NCBI GenBank assembly: GCA_947501635.1
Contig: CANMWT010000001.1
Location: 124,001 to 188,000 of the forward strand
From: an uncultured Roseobacter sp.
GTDB lineage: Bacteria > Pseudomonadota > Alphaproteobacteria > Rhodobacterales > Rhodobacteraceae
Length of the DNA: 64,000 nt
Direction of reading: 5' to 3'
The position numbers and the translations under genes were made by a program. Below the pieces are notes generated by a model that did not search any database, had not been told where the DNA came from, and saw nothing but the letters and a program-made list of their open reading frames with translations. Numbering within the stretch: the stretch's first letter is position 1; every line of letters begins with the position of its first letter. Positions 1-8,991 of this stretch are shown in pieces.

Positions 1-1569
1 TGCAAGCTCTTGCCCTTCTTTATAGATCACGATGCCGCCCCCGACGGCGCGCAATCGGTTGGCGGCCAGCGCCATTTGCGCGCGGTCTGTGCCCACCACG
101 ATCATATGGTGGCTGTCATGCGCCACGGTCGAGGCCAAAGCCATCGCTCCGGTATAGCCAAAGCCGGACACCAGCGCGTTTGTCACGCCGCCGGTCGCGC
201 GGTGACGTTCCACAAGCGCGATATGCGCGACGTCGCCTGTCGGCTGCACGCGCCCCTCGGTGACGGGCAGTTCGAATTTCAGCGCCTTGGTCGGGGCCTG
301 ATTTTCAACCACGCCTATGACGTTGGCGGTGACATGGTTTGCACCGCGCGGGGCGTCGATAACGAAATCTGCCGCCGTGAGGTCGCGCGCCATCTGCACT
401 GTCTGGCGGGCATGGTCGGGCCAGTCGAGGTGCGGGCAATCGACAAGGCAGTGGCCGTCTTGGGCGACGACCCGCCCGCGGGCGATCACCTGTTCGATGG
501 GCAGGGTCCGCAGATCCGAGGTCAGGATGATATCGGCCCGCCGCCCGGGTGTGATCGACCCGATCTCGCGTTCCAGTCCGAAGTGCGTGGCCGTGTTGAT
601 CGTTGCCATCTGCAGTGCCACCAGCGGGTCGCAGCCACAGTCGATGGCATGGCGCACCACGCGGTTCATATGGCCTTCGCCCACCAGCGTGCCGGAATGG
701 CAGTCATCCGTACACAGGATCATGTTCCGCGGGTCGAGTCCTTTTTCCGTGATCGCGGTGATCTGGCTTTCCACGTCATACCATGCAGAGCCGAGGCGGA
801 TCATGGACCGCATGCCCTGCCGCATGCGCGCGACGGCATCCTCTTGGCAGGTGCCTTCATGATCATCTGCAGGTCCGCCGGCCACATAGCCGGCAAAGGC
901 GGGGCCCAGATCCGGCGATGCGTAGTGACCGCCGACGGTTTTGCCGGCGCGTTGTGTCGCGGCAATCTCGGCCAGCATCTTTGGATCTCCGCCCGAGACG
1001 CCGGGAAAGTTCATCATCTCGCCCAGCCCGATGATCCCCGGCCATGTCATGGCAGTGGCCACGTCTTCTGCGGTGATCTCGAACCCAGTGGTTTCCATGC
1101 CCGGCGCCGACGGCGCGCAGGATGGCATCTGGGTGAAGATATTGACCGGTTGCAGGAGCGCTTCGTCGTGCATCATGCGCACCCCTTCGAGGCCGAGCAC
1201 ATTGGCGATCTCATGCGGGTCGGTGAACATGGTTGTCGTGCCATGGGGGATCACCGCACGGGCGAATTCCGCCGGTGTCAGCATGCCGCTTTCGATATGC
1301 ATATGCCCGTCGCACAGGCCGGGGATCATATAGCGTCCCTCTGCGCGCAGAACGACGGTGTCCGGTCCGGTGCTGTGGGTAGCATCGGGCACAACACAGG
1401 CGATGCGGCCATGGATGATTGCGATATCGTGATTGTCGAGCACTTCGCGGGTATGGACATTGACCCAGCGACCACCCCTAATGACCATATCCGCGGCTTT
1501 GCGGCCGGTGGCTACGGCGATAAGGTCGGCTGCGGCGTCGGGCCACGATGGGATGGAAGCGCGCGTCAT
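1..1569 (-). CDS. ade: Adenine deaminase (partial, C-terminus outside window)
   Basis: Amidohydrolase that deaminates adenine to hypoxanthine for purine salvage. The frame was read on the minus strand and runs open from an ATG at 1569 to the window edge (523 codons, no stop), so the last residues are missing. Visible motifs are the metal-binding HMHIES at about residues 89-94, a PHGTTT segment shortly after, TDDCHS near residue 285 and a VAHDSHHMIVVG segment close to the truncated end; this set is characteristic of the Ade family (usually about 550-600 residues). It is divergent from the VOC gene with only 50 bases between the two starts, so the promoters must overlap. Family assignment is firm; the substrate is inferred from the family. 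Confidence 0.9.
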   Translation of the reverse strand, partial: MTRASIPSWPDAAADLIAVATGRKAADMVIRGGRWVNVHTREVLDNHDIAIIHGRIACVVPDATHSTGPDTVVLRAEGRYMIPGLCDGHMHIESGMLTPAEFARAVIPHGTTTMFTDPHEIANVLGLEGVRMMHDEALLQPVNIFTQMPSCAPSAPGMETTGFEITAEDVATAMTWPGIIGLGEMMNFPGVSGGDPKMLAEIAATQRAGKTVGGHYASPDLGPAFAGYVAGGPADDHEGTCQEDAVARMRQGMRSMIRLGSAWYDVESQITAITEKGLDPRNMILCTDDCHSGTLVGEGHMNRVVRHAIDCGCDPLVALQMATINTATHFGLEREIGSITPGRRADIILTSDLRTLPIEQVIARGRVVAQDGHCLVDCPHLDWPDHARQTVQMARDLTAADFVIDAPRGANHVTANVIGVVENQAPTKALKFELPVTEGRVQPTGDVAHIALVERHRATGGVTNALVSGFGYTGAMALASTVAHDSHHMIVVGTDRAQMALAANRLRAVGGGIVIYKEGQELA

Positions 1570-1619
1570 ATCCTTCCGTGCCACGGGTTATCGCGATGTT
1601 CAAGGCAGGAGCACGTAGA

Positions 1620-2039
1620 ATGGACTATGAAACGGTGTCGGCGGATGATTTCGGCAAGTCTTTGCGCGGGATCGGGCTGAACATGCTTGTACGCGACGTG
1701 CGCCGGACAGCGGCCTTTCTGCAAGAGGTGTTCGAGGTGGGGGTGCACCGGTTGTCTGATGATTTCGCGATTATCACCTACGCAGACGATGTGTTTCAGT
1801 TACACAGCGACGGGACGTATCACGCCAATCCGCTGTTGGGTTTGTTGCCCGAAAACCCGCCGCGTGGGGCGGGGATCGAGGTGCATTTTTACGAAACCGA
1901 TCCGGATGCGGCGCAGCAACGGGCGCTGGCGCGGGGTGCGGTGGTGTTGCAGGCGCCGACGGACAAGCCGCACGGGCTGCGGGAGTGCTATATCCTGTGC
2001 GATGATGGATACGCCTGGATCGCGAGTCGACCCCTTTAA
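1620..2039 (+). CDS. VOC/glyoxalase-fold protein
   Basis: Small (139 aa) single-domain protein of the vicinal oxygen chelate superfamily, with the pattern GLNMLVRDVRRTAAFLQEVF near the N-terminus and an EVHFYETD strand in the second half, as in glyoxalase/bleomycin-resistance/dioxygenase proteins. The ATG at 1620 was chosen because AGGAG lies about 8 bases upstream; an in-frame ATG at 1596 and one at 1548 would overlap the adenine deaminase promoter. Members of this family include lyases, epimerases, dioxygenases and antibiotic-binding proteins, and nothing here decides among them. It is followed after 17 bases by the convergent LysR gene. Confidence 0.75.
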   Translation: MDYETVSADDFGKSLRGIGLNMLVRDVRRTAAFLQEVFEVGVHRLSDDFAIITYADDVFQLHSDGTYHANPLLGLLPENPPRGAGIEVHFYETDPDAAQQRALARGAVVLQAPTDKPHGLRECYILCDDGYAWIASRPL

Positions 2040-2056
2040 GACGCAGGGCATCGCCG

Positions 2057-2929
2057 TCATGTGGTCGGCAGTGCGGGGATGTTCGCGCGGAGCCATGCAA
2101 CGAAAGCCTGGGCCGTGGGGAGCGTCTGGGCCTGTGGTGTCTGGATCAGGTAATAGGCCTCCTGCATGCGGGCGCGGTGGTGGAAGGGCGCTTTGAGTGC
2201 GCCTGTCTCAATCATATGCCCGACTGTTAGGTCATGCCCCAGCGCCAGACCGCCGCCTGCCTGTGCCACAGCAAAGGCCAGTGAATAGGTGGTCGCATAG
2301 GTGACCGGCGGATCGGGCCAGTCGAGCCCCTGTTCTTCGGCCCAGACGGACCACGTGCCCATCATGTTGGAGCAGTCAAAGAGCGGGCTGCGGTGCAGTG
2401 TCTCCAGCGTGACCGGGTCGTCAGGGTGGCACACGGGGTAGTAATGGTCAGACGCCAGAAGCTCTGCGTAGACCCGATCAGAGGGTGGCAGGGAGAAGCG
2501 TATCTCGACATCGGCCCCTTCGGCCATATCCCGCGGCTCCCAAAGTTCGGTGGTAATGGCGAGGCGGATATCAGGGTGCGCGGCCTGAAAGCTGCCGAGG
2601 CGGGGTGCGAGCCAGTGCAGGGCAAATGTCAGGTTGCTTTGTACCCGCAGCACGTTGCTTTCCTTTCGGGTCAGCGCGCGCGTTCCATGCGATAGCGTAC
2701 GGAACGCGTTACGTACCACCGGCAGGTAGCTCAGCCCCGTTTGCGTCAGCTCAAGCGCGCGGGCATGACGGTGAAAGAGCGGGCGGCCCAGATAGCTTTC
2801 CAGCGACTTGATCTGCTGGCTGACGGCGCTTTGGGTCATGTTCAGATCGCGCGCCGCGCCGGTAAAGCTGAGATTGCGGGCCGAGGCTTCGAAGGCGCGG
2901 AGCCAGTTGAGCGGTGGCAGGCTGTCCAT
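2057..2929 (-). CDS. LysR-family transcriptional regulator (GcvA-like)
   Basis: 290-residue LysR regulator. The N-terminal winged helix-turn-helix covers about residues 7-65 with the helix-turn-helix TGAARDLNMTQSAVSQQIK, followed by a substrate-binding domain. PLNWLRAFEASARNLSFTGA is the GcvA-subfamily style of N-terminus. It is divergent from the class II aldolase gene at 3040 with 110 bases between starts, the usual arrangement for a LysR protein controlling the neighbouring operon, so the likely target is the catabolic set at 3040-8923 (inference). The inducer is unknown. Confidence 0.88.
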   Translation of the reverse strand: MDSLPPLNWLRAFEASARNLSFTGAARDLNMTQSAVSQQIKSLESYLGRPLFHRHARALELTQTGLSYLPVVRNAFRTLSHGTRALTRKESNVLRVQSNLTFALHWLAPRLGSFQAAHPDIRLAITTELWEPRDMAEGADVEIRFSLPPSDRVYAELLASDHYYPVCHPDDPVTLETLHRSPLFDCSNMMGTWSVWAEEQGLDWPDPPVTYATTYSLAFAVAQAGGGLALGHDLTVGHMIETGALKAPFHHRARMQEAYYLIQTPQAQTLPTAQAFVAWLRANIPALPTT

Positions 2930-3039
2930 CTATAACTCATCCATAAGTTCAGCTACTGAATAGCCTCCGTTTTTTTCGTTGGTCAAGCGGGGTATTGCAT
3001 GCTGTGATCCGTACAATGTGAAAAAGGGAGAATTGCACG

Positions 3040-3795
3040 ATGTCTGTGACTGAAATGATTCCCAACATGGACCACTGGCAGGAACGGGTGGATATGGCCG
3101 CGGCCTTTCGCTGGACGGTTCGGTTGAACATGCATGAAGCCGTCGCCAATCACTTCAGCCTGGCCATCAACGACGATGGTACGCGCTTTCTGATGAACCC
3201 CAACCAGATGCATTTTTCCCGTATCAAGGCGTCAGACCTGATCGTTGTGGATGCCAATGATCCGGACACTCTGAACGGACCGGATGCGCCTGACCCGACC
3301 GCTTGGGGACTGCATGGCGGGCTGCACCGGCACTGCCCCCATGCACGCTGTGCGATGCATGTGCATTCGCCCTATGCCACCGCTTTGGCCAGTCTGGCCG
3401 ACAGCCGCCTGCCGCCTGTCGATCAGAACGCCTGCATGTTCTTTAACCGTCAGGTGATCGACGAGGCCTATGGCGGGCTGGCTTTTGAGGAGGAGGGCGA
3501 ACGCTGCGCCGCCTTGTTTGACGATCCGAAAAAGAAGGTCATGGTGATGGGAAACCACGGTGTCATGGTGATCGGAGATACCGTGGCAGAGACGTTCAAC
3601 CGGATGTATTATTTCGAACGCGCCTGCATGAACTATTTTCTGGCCCTGCAGACCGGAAAACCGCTTCGGCTTATTCCTGATGAGATCGCTGAAAAAACGG
3701 CTGCCGAAATCGAAAACTATCCCGAGCAGGACATTCGTCATCTGGCGGAGCTGAAGGCTATTCTGGATGAAGAGGGCTCTAGCTATGCCGGGTGA
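3040..3795 (+). CDS. Class II aldolase/adducin family protein
   Basis: 251-residue protein of the class II aldolase/adducin head fold, a zinc-dependent family containing fuculose- and ribulose-phosphate aldolases and epimerases. Probable metal ligands are visible in MHVHSPYA (His107 and His109) and in GNHGVMVIG (His173). The start has GGGAG about 9 bases upstream. It is first in a plus-strand operon; the next gene begins 11 bases before its stop. Many proteobacterial members of this subfamily are annotated only as class II aldolase and act on unknown substrates; the neighbouring acyl-CoA genes suggest a role in side-chain cleavage or epimerisation, which is inference. Confidence 0.8.
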   Translation: MSVTEMIPNMDHWQERVDMAAAFRWTVRLNMHEAVANHFSLAINDDGTRFLMNPNQMHFSRIKASDLIVVDANDPDTLNGPDAPDPTAWGLHGGLHRHCPHARCAMHVHSPYATALASLADSRLPPVDQNACMFFNRQVIDEAYGGLAFEEEGERCAALFDDPKKKVMVMGNHGVMVIGDTVAETFNRMYYFERACMNYFLALQTGKPLRLIPDEIAEKTAAEIENYPEQDIRHLAELKAILDEEGSSYAG

Positions 3796-4774
3796 CGCGG
3801 AAGCCCGCGAAGCCGCGCGCTGGAGCTATCGCCCGCAGGTGCCGCTGGCGCAGAACCCGTTGTTCCAATGGCCGCCGCGACCTTCGGCTATTTTCAGGTG
3901 GTATGCCGCGTTCTGGTTGGAAGTGTCGACCACGACGTTGTGTTTCGTGCTGGCGCTGGTGGCTTATTTCACGATCCTGCCACCGCTGGCAGAGATGCAG
4001 GTGCTGGGCTGGGGCTGGGTTATCAAGGTATGGCTGGCCAATCTCGTCCCGCAGGTGATCTGCGCGGGGACGCTGCACTACTGGCTTATCATGCGCAAAG
4101 GGCAGGGCGACAAAACCAAATATGACCCGCGCGATCAGGCGCGAGACAATGGCACATTCACCTTCGGCAATCAGGTACATGACAACATGTTCTGGCATAT
4201 CGCCAGCGGTATAACCTTGTGGACCGCGGCACAGGTGCTGGTGTTCTGGGCGATGGCAAACGGTTATGCGCCGAGCTTTCTGTTTCCGGACAATCCTGTG
4301 TGGTTTGTCGGGTTTTTCGTGCTGTTGCCGATTTGGTCCAGTTTCCACTTTTACTGGGTGCATCGGCTGTTGCACTGGCCGCCACTTTACAAGCTGGCCC
4401 ATGCGCTGCACCACCGGAATGTGAATGTGGGGCCGTGGTCCGGTATCTCGATGCATCCTGTCGAGCATCTTCTGTTCTACACCAATTTCCTTATTCACTT
4501 TGTTGTGCCGAGCCATCCGCTGCATGTTTTGTTTCACGGCTATGTGCAATCGACGCATCCGGTTTTTTCGCATTCCGGTTTTGAAGAGATTGTCGTTGGC
4601 GACAAGCGGCAGGCGAAGGCGGGTGTTTTCTTTCACCAGCTGCATCACCGTTATTTCGAATGTAATTACGGGACGGTTGAAATGCCCTGGGACCGGTGGT
4701 TTGGCAGCTACCATGACGGGTCGGCGGAGGCTACTGATGAGACCCGTGCGCGCAAAAAGCAGATGTACACCTGA
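3785..4774 (+). CDS. Sterol desaturase/fatty acid hydroxylase superfamily membrane protein
   Basis: 329-residue integral membrane di-iron oxygenase. Hydrophobic segments alternate with histidine clusters typical of the family: HRLLH, HALHH, HPVEH and HQLHH. Such enzymes hydroxylate or desaturate lipids using O2 and an electron donor. ATG 3785 is preferred because a GAAGAGGG sequence lies upstream and the gene then overlaps the aldolase by 11 bases, suggesting translational coupling; an in-frame ATG at 3767 is also possible. Its place between an aldolase and acyl-CoA enzymes is unusual. The substrate could be a fatty acyl chain or a hopanoid/sterol-like lipid and cannot be told from the sequence. 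Confidence 0.82.
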   Translation: MPGDAEAREAARWSYRPQVPLAQNPLFQWPPRPSAIFRWYAAFWLEVSTTTLCFVLALVAYFTILPPLAEMQVLGWGWVIKVWLANLVPQVICAGTLHYWLIMRKGQGDKTKYDPRDQARDNGTFTFGNQVHDNMFWHIASGITLWTAAQVLVFWAMANGYAPSFLFPDNPVWFVGFFVLLPIWSSFHFYWVHRLLHWPPLYKLAHALHHRNVNVGPWSGISMHPVEHLLFYTNFLIHFVVPSHPLHVLFHGYVQSTHPVFSHSGFEEIVVGDKRQAKAGVFFHQLHHRYFECNYGTVEMPWDRWFGSYHDGSAEATDETRARKKQMYT

Positions 4775-4883
4775 TGGTTGCCTGCGGCATTGATGATCTG
4801 ACCCGCTGGACGAGTACACGGCGTCTGGGCAGGACAGCGGGCTAACCCCGTTTTCCTATCCCTTTAGTATCGAGAGGCGCCGC

Positions 4884-6047
4884 ATGACCGCTTACGGATT
4901 GACAGAAGAAAACCAGATGATCGCGGACACCGTCCGCAGCTTTGTTGAAAAAGAGATTTATCCCCACGAAGAGCTGGTGGAGCGCACAGGAGAGGTTCCG
5001 CAGGAGATCGCGCAGGAGATCAAGCGAAAGACGCTGGATCTGGGGTTTTACGCCTGTAACTTTCCCGACAGCGTCGGATGTGCGGGACTGAACCATCTGG
5101 AGTTCGCACTGGTGGAGCGCGAGCTTGGCCGCGGGTCTATGGCACTGACGCATTTCTTCGGCCGCCCCCAGAATATCCTGATGGCCTGCGAAGGAGATCA
5201 GGTCGAGCGTTACCTGATGCCGGCGGTGCGGGGCGAGCGCATGGATGCACTCGCGATGACCGAACCGGGAGCCGGTTCGGACGTGCGCGGTATGAAGTGC
5301 GTTGCAGTGCGTGATGGCGGGGACTGGGTGGTCAACGGGACCAAGCATTTCATCTCGGGGGCGGATCATGCGGACTTTATGATCGTGTTTATTGCGACCG
5401 GCGAAGACCAGACACCAAAAGGACCGAAGAAACGCATCACCGCGTTTCTTGTGGACCGCGAGACTGCGGGTTTCACCGTTCGGGACGGTTATAAATCGGT
5501 GAGCCATCGCGGCTACAAGAACATGATCCTTGATTTCGATGATTGCCGTTTGCCGGATGCGCAGGTCCTGGGCGAGGTGGACGGGGGGTTTGAGGTGATG
5601 AACACCTGGCTTTATGCCACGCGCATCACTGTTGCCGCCATGTCGGTCGGGCGGGCGCGCAGGGTGTTCGACTACGCCCTGAACTATGCGGCCGATCGCG
5701 AGCAGTTCGGTCAGAAGATCGGCAAGTTTCAGGGTGTCAGTTTCCAGTTGGCTGATATGGTGACCGAAATTGACGCGGCGGATCTGCTGACGCTTGCGGC
5801 GGCGGACCGGCTTGACAAGGGGGTGTCTGCGAACCGCGAGATCGCAAGCGCCAAGCTTTATGCCTCGGAGATGCTGGCAAGGGTTACCGATGCGGCGATC
5901 CAGATACATGGTGGTATGGGGTTGATGGATGATTACCCTCTTGAGCGCTTTTGGCGGGATGCGCGGGTGGAGAGGATATGGGACGGGACATCGGAGATAC
6001 AGCGGCACATCATAAGCCGCGATCTGTTGCGGGCCCTGGGCGCGTGA
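4884..6047 (+). CDS. Acyl-CoA dehydrogenase
   Basis: 387-residue FAD-dependent acyl-CoA dehydrogenase that introduces an alpha-beta double bond and passes electrons to ETF. Signature segments are TEPGAGSDV, FISGADHADF, QIHGGMGLMDDYP and the C-terminal IWDGTSEIQR. In the last motif the position that is the catalytic Glu in the classic YEGT motif is Asp (about residue 367), a conservative change worth noting. GAGAGG lies 6 bases before the start. It precedes an NDP-forming acyl-CoA ligase and a CaiD-like hydratase, so the three could activate, dehydrogenate and hydrate one acid. A crotonobetainyl/gamma-butyrobetainyl-CoA dehydrogenase role is possible but unproven. Confidence 0.88.
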   Translation: MTAYGLTEENQMIADTVRSFVEKEIYPHEELVERTGEVPQEIAQEIKRKTLDLGFYACNFPDSVGCAGLNHLEFALVERELGRGSMALTHFFGRPQNILMACEGDQVERYLMPAVRGERMDALAMTEPGAGSDVRGMKCVAVRDGGDWVVNGTKHFISGADHADFMIVFIATGEDQTPKGPKKRITAFLVDRETAGFTVRDGYKSVSHRGYKNMILDFDDCRLPDAQVLGEVDGGFEVMNTWLYATRITVAAMSVGRARRVFDYALNYAADREQFGQKIGKFQGVSFQLADMVTEIDAADLLTLAAADRLDKGVSANREIASAKLYASEMLARVTDAAIQIHGGMGLMDDYPLERFWRDARVERIWDGTSEIQRHIISRDLLRALGA

Positions 6048-6055
6048 GATTTCAT

Positions 6056-6087
6056 GCCTCCGGCGGGGATATTTAGGGACCAAAGAA
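6056..6087 (+). repeat. Dispersed intergenic motif, copy 1
   Basis: The stretch contains a CCTCCGGCGGGG segment followed by GATATTTAGGGACCAAAGAA. The second half closely matches, on the opposite strand, the sequence at 18748-18770. It lies between the acyl-CoA dehydrogenase stop and the ligase start. I recall similar motifs as common between genes in Rhodobacterales; function is not established. Confidence 0.5.
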
Positions 6088-6096
6088 TGCGGTTAG

Positions 6097-8166
6097 GTGT
6101 GCAGGGTGGTGCGTGATCTCAGCCGGTTGCTATGTCCGGCGTCGATTGCAGTTGTGGGGGGCGGAGACTGGTGCCGGCAGGTCGTTCTGCAGTCGCGGAA
6201 GATGGGTTTTGCCGGCGCACTCTATCGTGTGCATCCGGCCTGTGACGTTGTTGAGGGCGTGCAGTCGGTTGCCTGCATTGCTGATTTGCCGCACCCGCCG
6301 GATGCGGTTTTTCTGGGCATCAACCGGCACGCTTCCGTCGCGGCTGTGGGGCAGCTTGCGGCGATGGGTGCGGGAGGTGTTGTGTGTTTCGCTTCGGGGT
6401 TTGCGGAGGCGTTTTCCGAGGACAGTCAGAGCGTTGATTTGCAGCAGGAGCTTGTTCGAGCGGCCGGGGACATGCCGGTTTTGGGGCCGAATTGTTATGG
6501 GTTTGTGAATGCGGTCGACGGTGCATTGTTGTGGCCGGATCAGCATGGGTGCGCACGGGTGGCACGGGGGGTCGCCATTCTGACGCAAAGCTCGAATATT
6601 GCCATCAATCTGACGATGCAAAAGCGCGGGTTGCCGGTGGCCTTTGTGGTGACCTGTGGGAATATGGCGCAGACCGCGCAGGCCGAGATTGCCATGGCAT
6701 TGCTGGACGATCCGCGTGTTACGGCGATTGGCCTGCATGTGGAGGGCTTTGGGGACGTTGCGCTGTGGCACAGGTTGGCGCGCAAGGCCCATGCGCGTGG
6801 TGTTCCCCTGGTGGTCCTGAAGGTCGGGCGGTCGGATCATGCGCAGCGGGCAACGATTTCTCATACAGCTTCTTTGGCGGGCAGCGACGCGGGTGCGGCC
6901 GCATTTCTTGCGCGCTGCGGTGTGCCGCGGGTTCACGATCTGGCCGGGTTTCTGGAAACCCTGATGCTGTTGCATTGCACCGGCGCTTTGCCGAGTGCCG
7001 CTTTGTCGTCTATCAGCTGTTCGGGGGGAGAGGCGTCTTTGGTGGCGGATGTCGCCGTGGCACAGGACGTATTCTTTCCTGCGTTGACGCCGGATCAGAA
7101 AAGCGCCTTGGCTGCGGCTTTGGGCCCGATGGTGGCATTGTCCAACCCGTTGGATTACCACACGTATATCTGGAATGACCTGCCGCGTATGGTGGCGGCC
7201 TGGTTGCCGATGGCAGCCGAGCATATCGGTTTGGTGCTGATACTTCTGGATTATCCGCACACGGACGCCACCGCCTGGGAAAACGCGACGCGGGCGGCGA
7301 TTGCGGTACGCCGGCAAAGTGGCAGATCTGTCGCGGTGGTCGCGACTTTGCCAGAGCTTTTGCCAGAAACTGTTGCGCAAGAGCTTCTGGCCCAGGGTGT
7401 GGCGCCCTTGCATGGCTTGACCGAAGCGCTGGTTGCCGCGGGAGCGGCCGCGCGAGTGGCAGCGCCAGCAGAGCAGCCGCCTTTGGCAATCGGTGCCGAG
7501 GGTCACCCGGTGGTGGTCAGCGAAGCGGAGGCGAAGCGGCGTTTCGCACAGCACGGCGTTTGCGTGCCGCGTGGCGTGGCGGCGCGACGGGGAGAGCTGG
7601 AGCGCGCGGCGGTTGGTCTCACCGGGCCTTTTGCGCTGAAAGCCTTGGGGGTGGCGCATAAATCCGAAGCCAATGCCCTGCGCCTGCACTTGGACGGCCA
7701 CGACCTGGAGGCGGCTGCGGCGGGTATGGCGGGGCAGGCGTTTCTGGTCGAAGAGATGGTGCGGGGCGCTGTCGCTGAGCTTTTGGTTGGTGTTACGCGC
7801 GATCCTGCGCATGGCTACGTGCTGACGGTGGGCGCTGGCGGTCTTTTGACCGAGTTATGGCAGGACAGCGCTTCTGTGCTGGTGCCTGCGGGGCGTGATG
7901 AGGTTGACGCTGCGCTACGCCGCCTGCGCGTGTACCCTTTGTTGACGGGCTACCGCGGTGCGCCCGGTGCTGACATTTCTGCCCTTTTGGATGCGATCAT
8001 GGCGGTTCAGGACTATGTTGTGGCCGATCGGGACGCATTGTACGAAGTAGAGATCAACCCGCTTATGTGTACGCCGCAGGCAGCCTTCGCGGCGGATGCG
8101 CTTGTTGCACGACTTCAGGAGCCACCAAATGCAGGAGAGCCCGATGGACCCGATCAAGACACGTAG
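6097..8166 (+). CDS. NDP-forming acyl-CoA synthetase (acetate-CoA ligase family)
   Basis: About 689 residues. Domain order is an N-terminal CoA-binding Rossmann domain (about 8-135, including GPNCYGF), a succinyl-CoA-ligase-like domain carrying the phosphohistidine loop ISHTASLAGSD (His256), and a C-terminal ATP-grasp domain from about residue 480 with AHKSEAN, GAGGLLTELW and VEINPLM. The family makes acyl-CoA from acid, CoA and ATP, giving ADP and phosphate. The first start is GTG 6097; GTG codons at 6106 and 6109 are equally plausible and the latter gives the common MRDLSRLL start. The downstream hydratase begins inside the 3' end. It probably activates the acid degraded by the operon, in place of the AMP-forming ligase or CoA-transferase of other carnitine clusters (inference). 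Confidence 0.88.
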   Translation: MCRVVRDLSRLLCPASIAVVGGGDWCRQVVLQSRKMGFAGALYRVHPACDVVEGVQSVACIADLPHPPDAVFLGINRHASVAAVGQLAAMGAGGVVCFASGFAEAFSEDSQSVDLQQELVRAAGDMPVLGPNCYGFVNAVDGALLWPDQHGCARVARGVAILTQSSNIAINLTMQKRGLPVAFVVTCGNMAQTAQAEIAMALLDDPRVTAIGLHVEGFGDVALWHRLARKAHARGVPLVVLKVGRSDHAQRATISHTASLAGSDAGAAAFLARCGVPRVHDLAGFLETLMLLHCTGALPSAALSSISCSGGEASLVADVAVAQDVFFPALTPDQKSALAAALGPMVALSNPLDYHTYIWNDLPRMVAAWLPMAAEHIGLVLILLDYPHTDATAWENATRAAIAVRRQSGRSVAVVATLPELLPETVAQELLAQGVAPLHGLTEALVAAGAAARVAAPAEQPPLAIGAEGHPVVVSEAEAKRRFAQHGVCVPRGVAARRGELERAAVGLTGPFALKALGVAHKSEANALRLHLDGHDLEAAAAGMAGQAFLVEEMVRGAVAELLVGVTRDPAHGYVLTVGAGGLLTELWQDSASVLVPAGRDEVDAALRRLRVYPLLTGYRGAPGADISALLDAIMAVQDYVVADRDALYEVEINPLMCTPQAAFAADALVARLQEPPNAGEPDGPDQDT

Positions 8167-8923
8167 CGAAGGTGCTGTACTTGAGGTTACACTGGACCGG
8201 CCCAAGGCCAATGCAATTGACTTGCAAACCTCGCGCCGGATGGGAGAGGTCTTTCGCGATTTTCGTGACACGCCAGAGTTGCGTGTCGCCATCATCACCG
8301 GCGCGGGTGACAAGTTCTTCTGCCCCGGGTGGGACTTGAAGGCGGCGGCGGATGGCGACGAGGTGGACGGAGACTACGGTGTCGGCGGGTTTGGCGGGCT
8401 GCAGGAACTGCGGGGCATGAACAAACCTGTTATCGCTGCGGTCAACGGGATTTGCTGTGGCGGCGGGCTGGAGCTTGCGTTGAGTGCGGATATGATCCTT
8501 GCCGCGGATCATGCAAGCTTTGCCCTGCCGGAGATCCGGTCGGGCACCATTGCCGATGCAGCCTCGGTCAAGCTGCCCAAGCGCATTCCCTACCACGTCG
8601 CGATGGAGCTTTTGCTGACGGGCCGTTGGTTCGATCCGCGAGAGGCGAAGGGGTGGGGGCTGATAAATGAAATCGTGCCACAGGCAGAGTTGATGGACCG
8701 CGCGTGGGCGCTTGCGCGGCTTCTGGCATCGGGCCCGCCGCTCGTCTATGCGGCAATCAAAGAAGTTGTGCGTGAAGCGGAGGATGCCAAGTTTCAGGAT
8801 GTGATGAATCGCATCACCAAACGCCAGCTTACGACGATAGACACGCTTTACAGTTCCGAAGATCAGTTGGAGGGTGCGCAGGCTTTCGCCGAAAAACGCG
8901 ACCCTGTCTGGAAGGGGCGCTAG
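8144..8923 (+). CDS. caiD: Enoyl-CoA hydratase, carnitinyl-CoA dehydratase (CaiD)-like
   Basis: 259-residue crotonase-fold protein. From memory of the E. coli CaiD sequence it shares LEVTLDRPKANAID, VAIITGAGDKFF, GWDLKAAA, KPVIAAVNG and the identical C-terminus FAEKRDPVWKGR, which makes a carnitinyl-CoA dehydratase-type function likely (crotonobetainyl-CoA + water to L-carnitinyl-CoA). Oxyanion-hole and acidic residues typical of crotonases are present in GGGLELALS and FALPEIRSG. ATG 8144 is supported by GGAGAG upstream; it overlaps the ligase gene by 23 bases, implying coupled translation. A general short-chain enoyl-CoA hydratase remains an alternative. Confidence 0.82.
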   Translation: MDPIKTRSEGAVLEVTLDRPKANAIDLQTSRRMGEVFRDFRDTPELRVAIITGAGDKFFCPGWDLKAAADGDEVDGDYGVGGFGGLQELRGMNKPVIAAVNGICCGGGLELALSADMILAADHASFALPEIRSGTIADAASVKLPKRIPYHVAMELLLTGRWFDPREAKGWGLINEIVPQAELMDRAWALARLLASGPPLVYAAIKEVVREAEDAKFQDVMNRITKRQLTTIDTLYSSEDQLEGAQAFAEKRDPVWKGR

Positions 8924-8991
8924 CAAGCGTTTGCCAAGGCCGTGCTGTGCGGGTTATCTGGGCCGGACCCAAGGAAAGACGCCGGAAGCAC

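Noticed and set aside
10-1680. 556-codon open frame on the plus strand
   Set aside because: It lies opposite the adenine deaminase, whose family motifs are clear on the minus strand; the plus frame has no recognisable domain and is rich in His, Arg and Cys as antisense shadows of GC-rich genes are.
4842-6083. 413-codon minus-strand open frame
   Set aside because: Antisense to the acyl-CoA dehydrogenase; no recognisable features.
6130-7812. 560-codon minus-strand open frame
   Set aside because: Antisense to the acyl-CoA ligase, which has all its domains and phosphohistidine loop.
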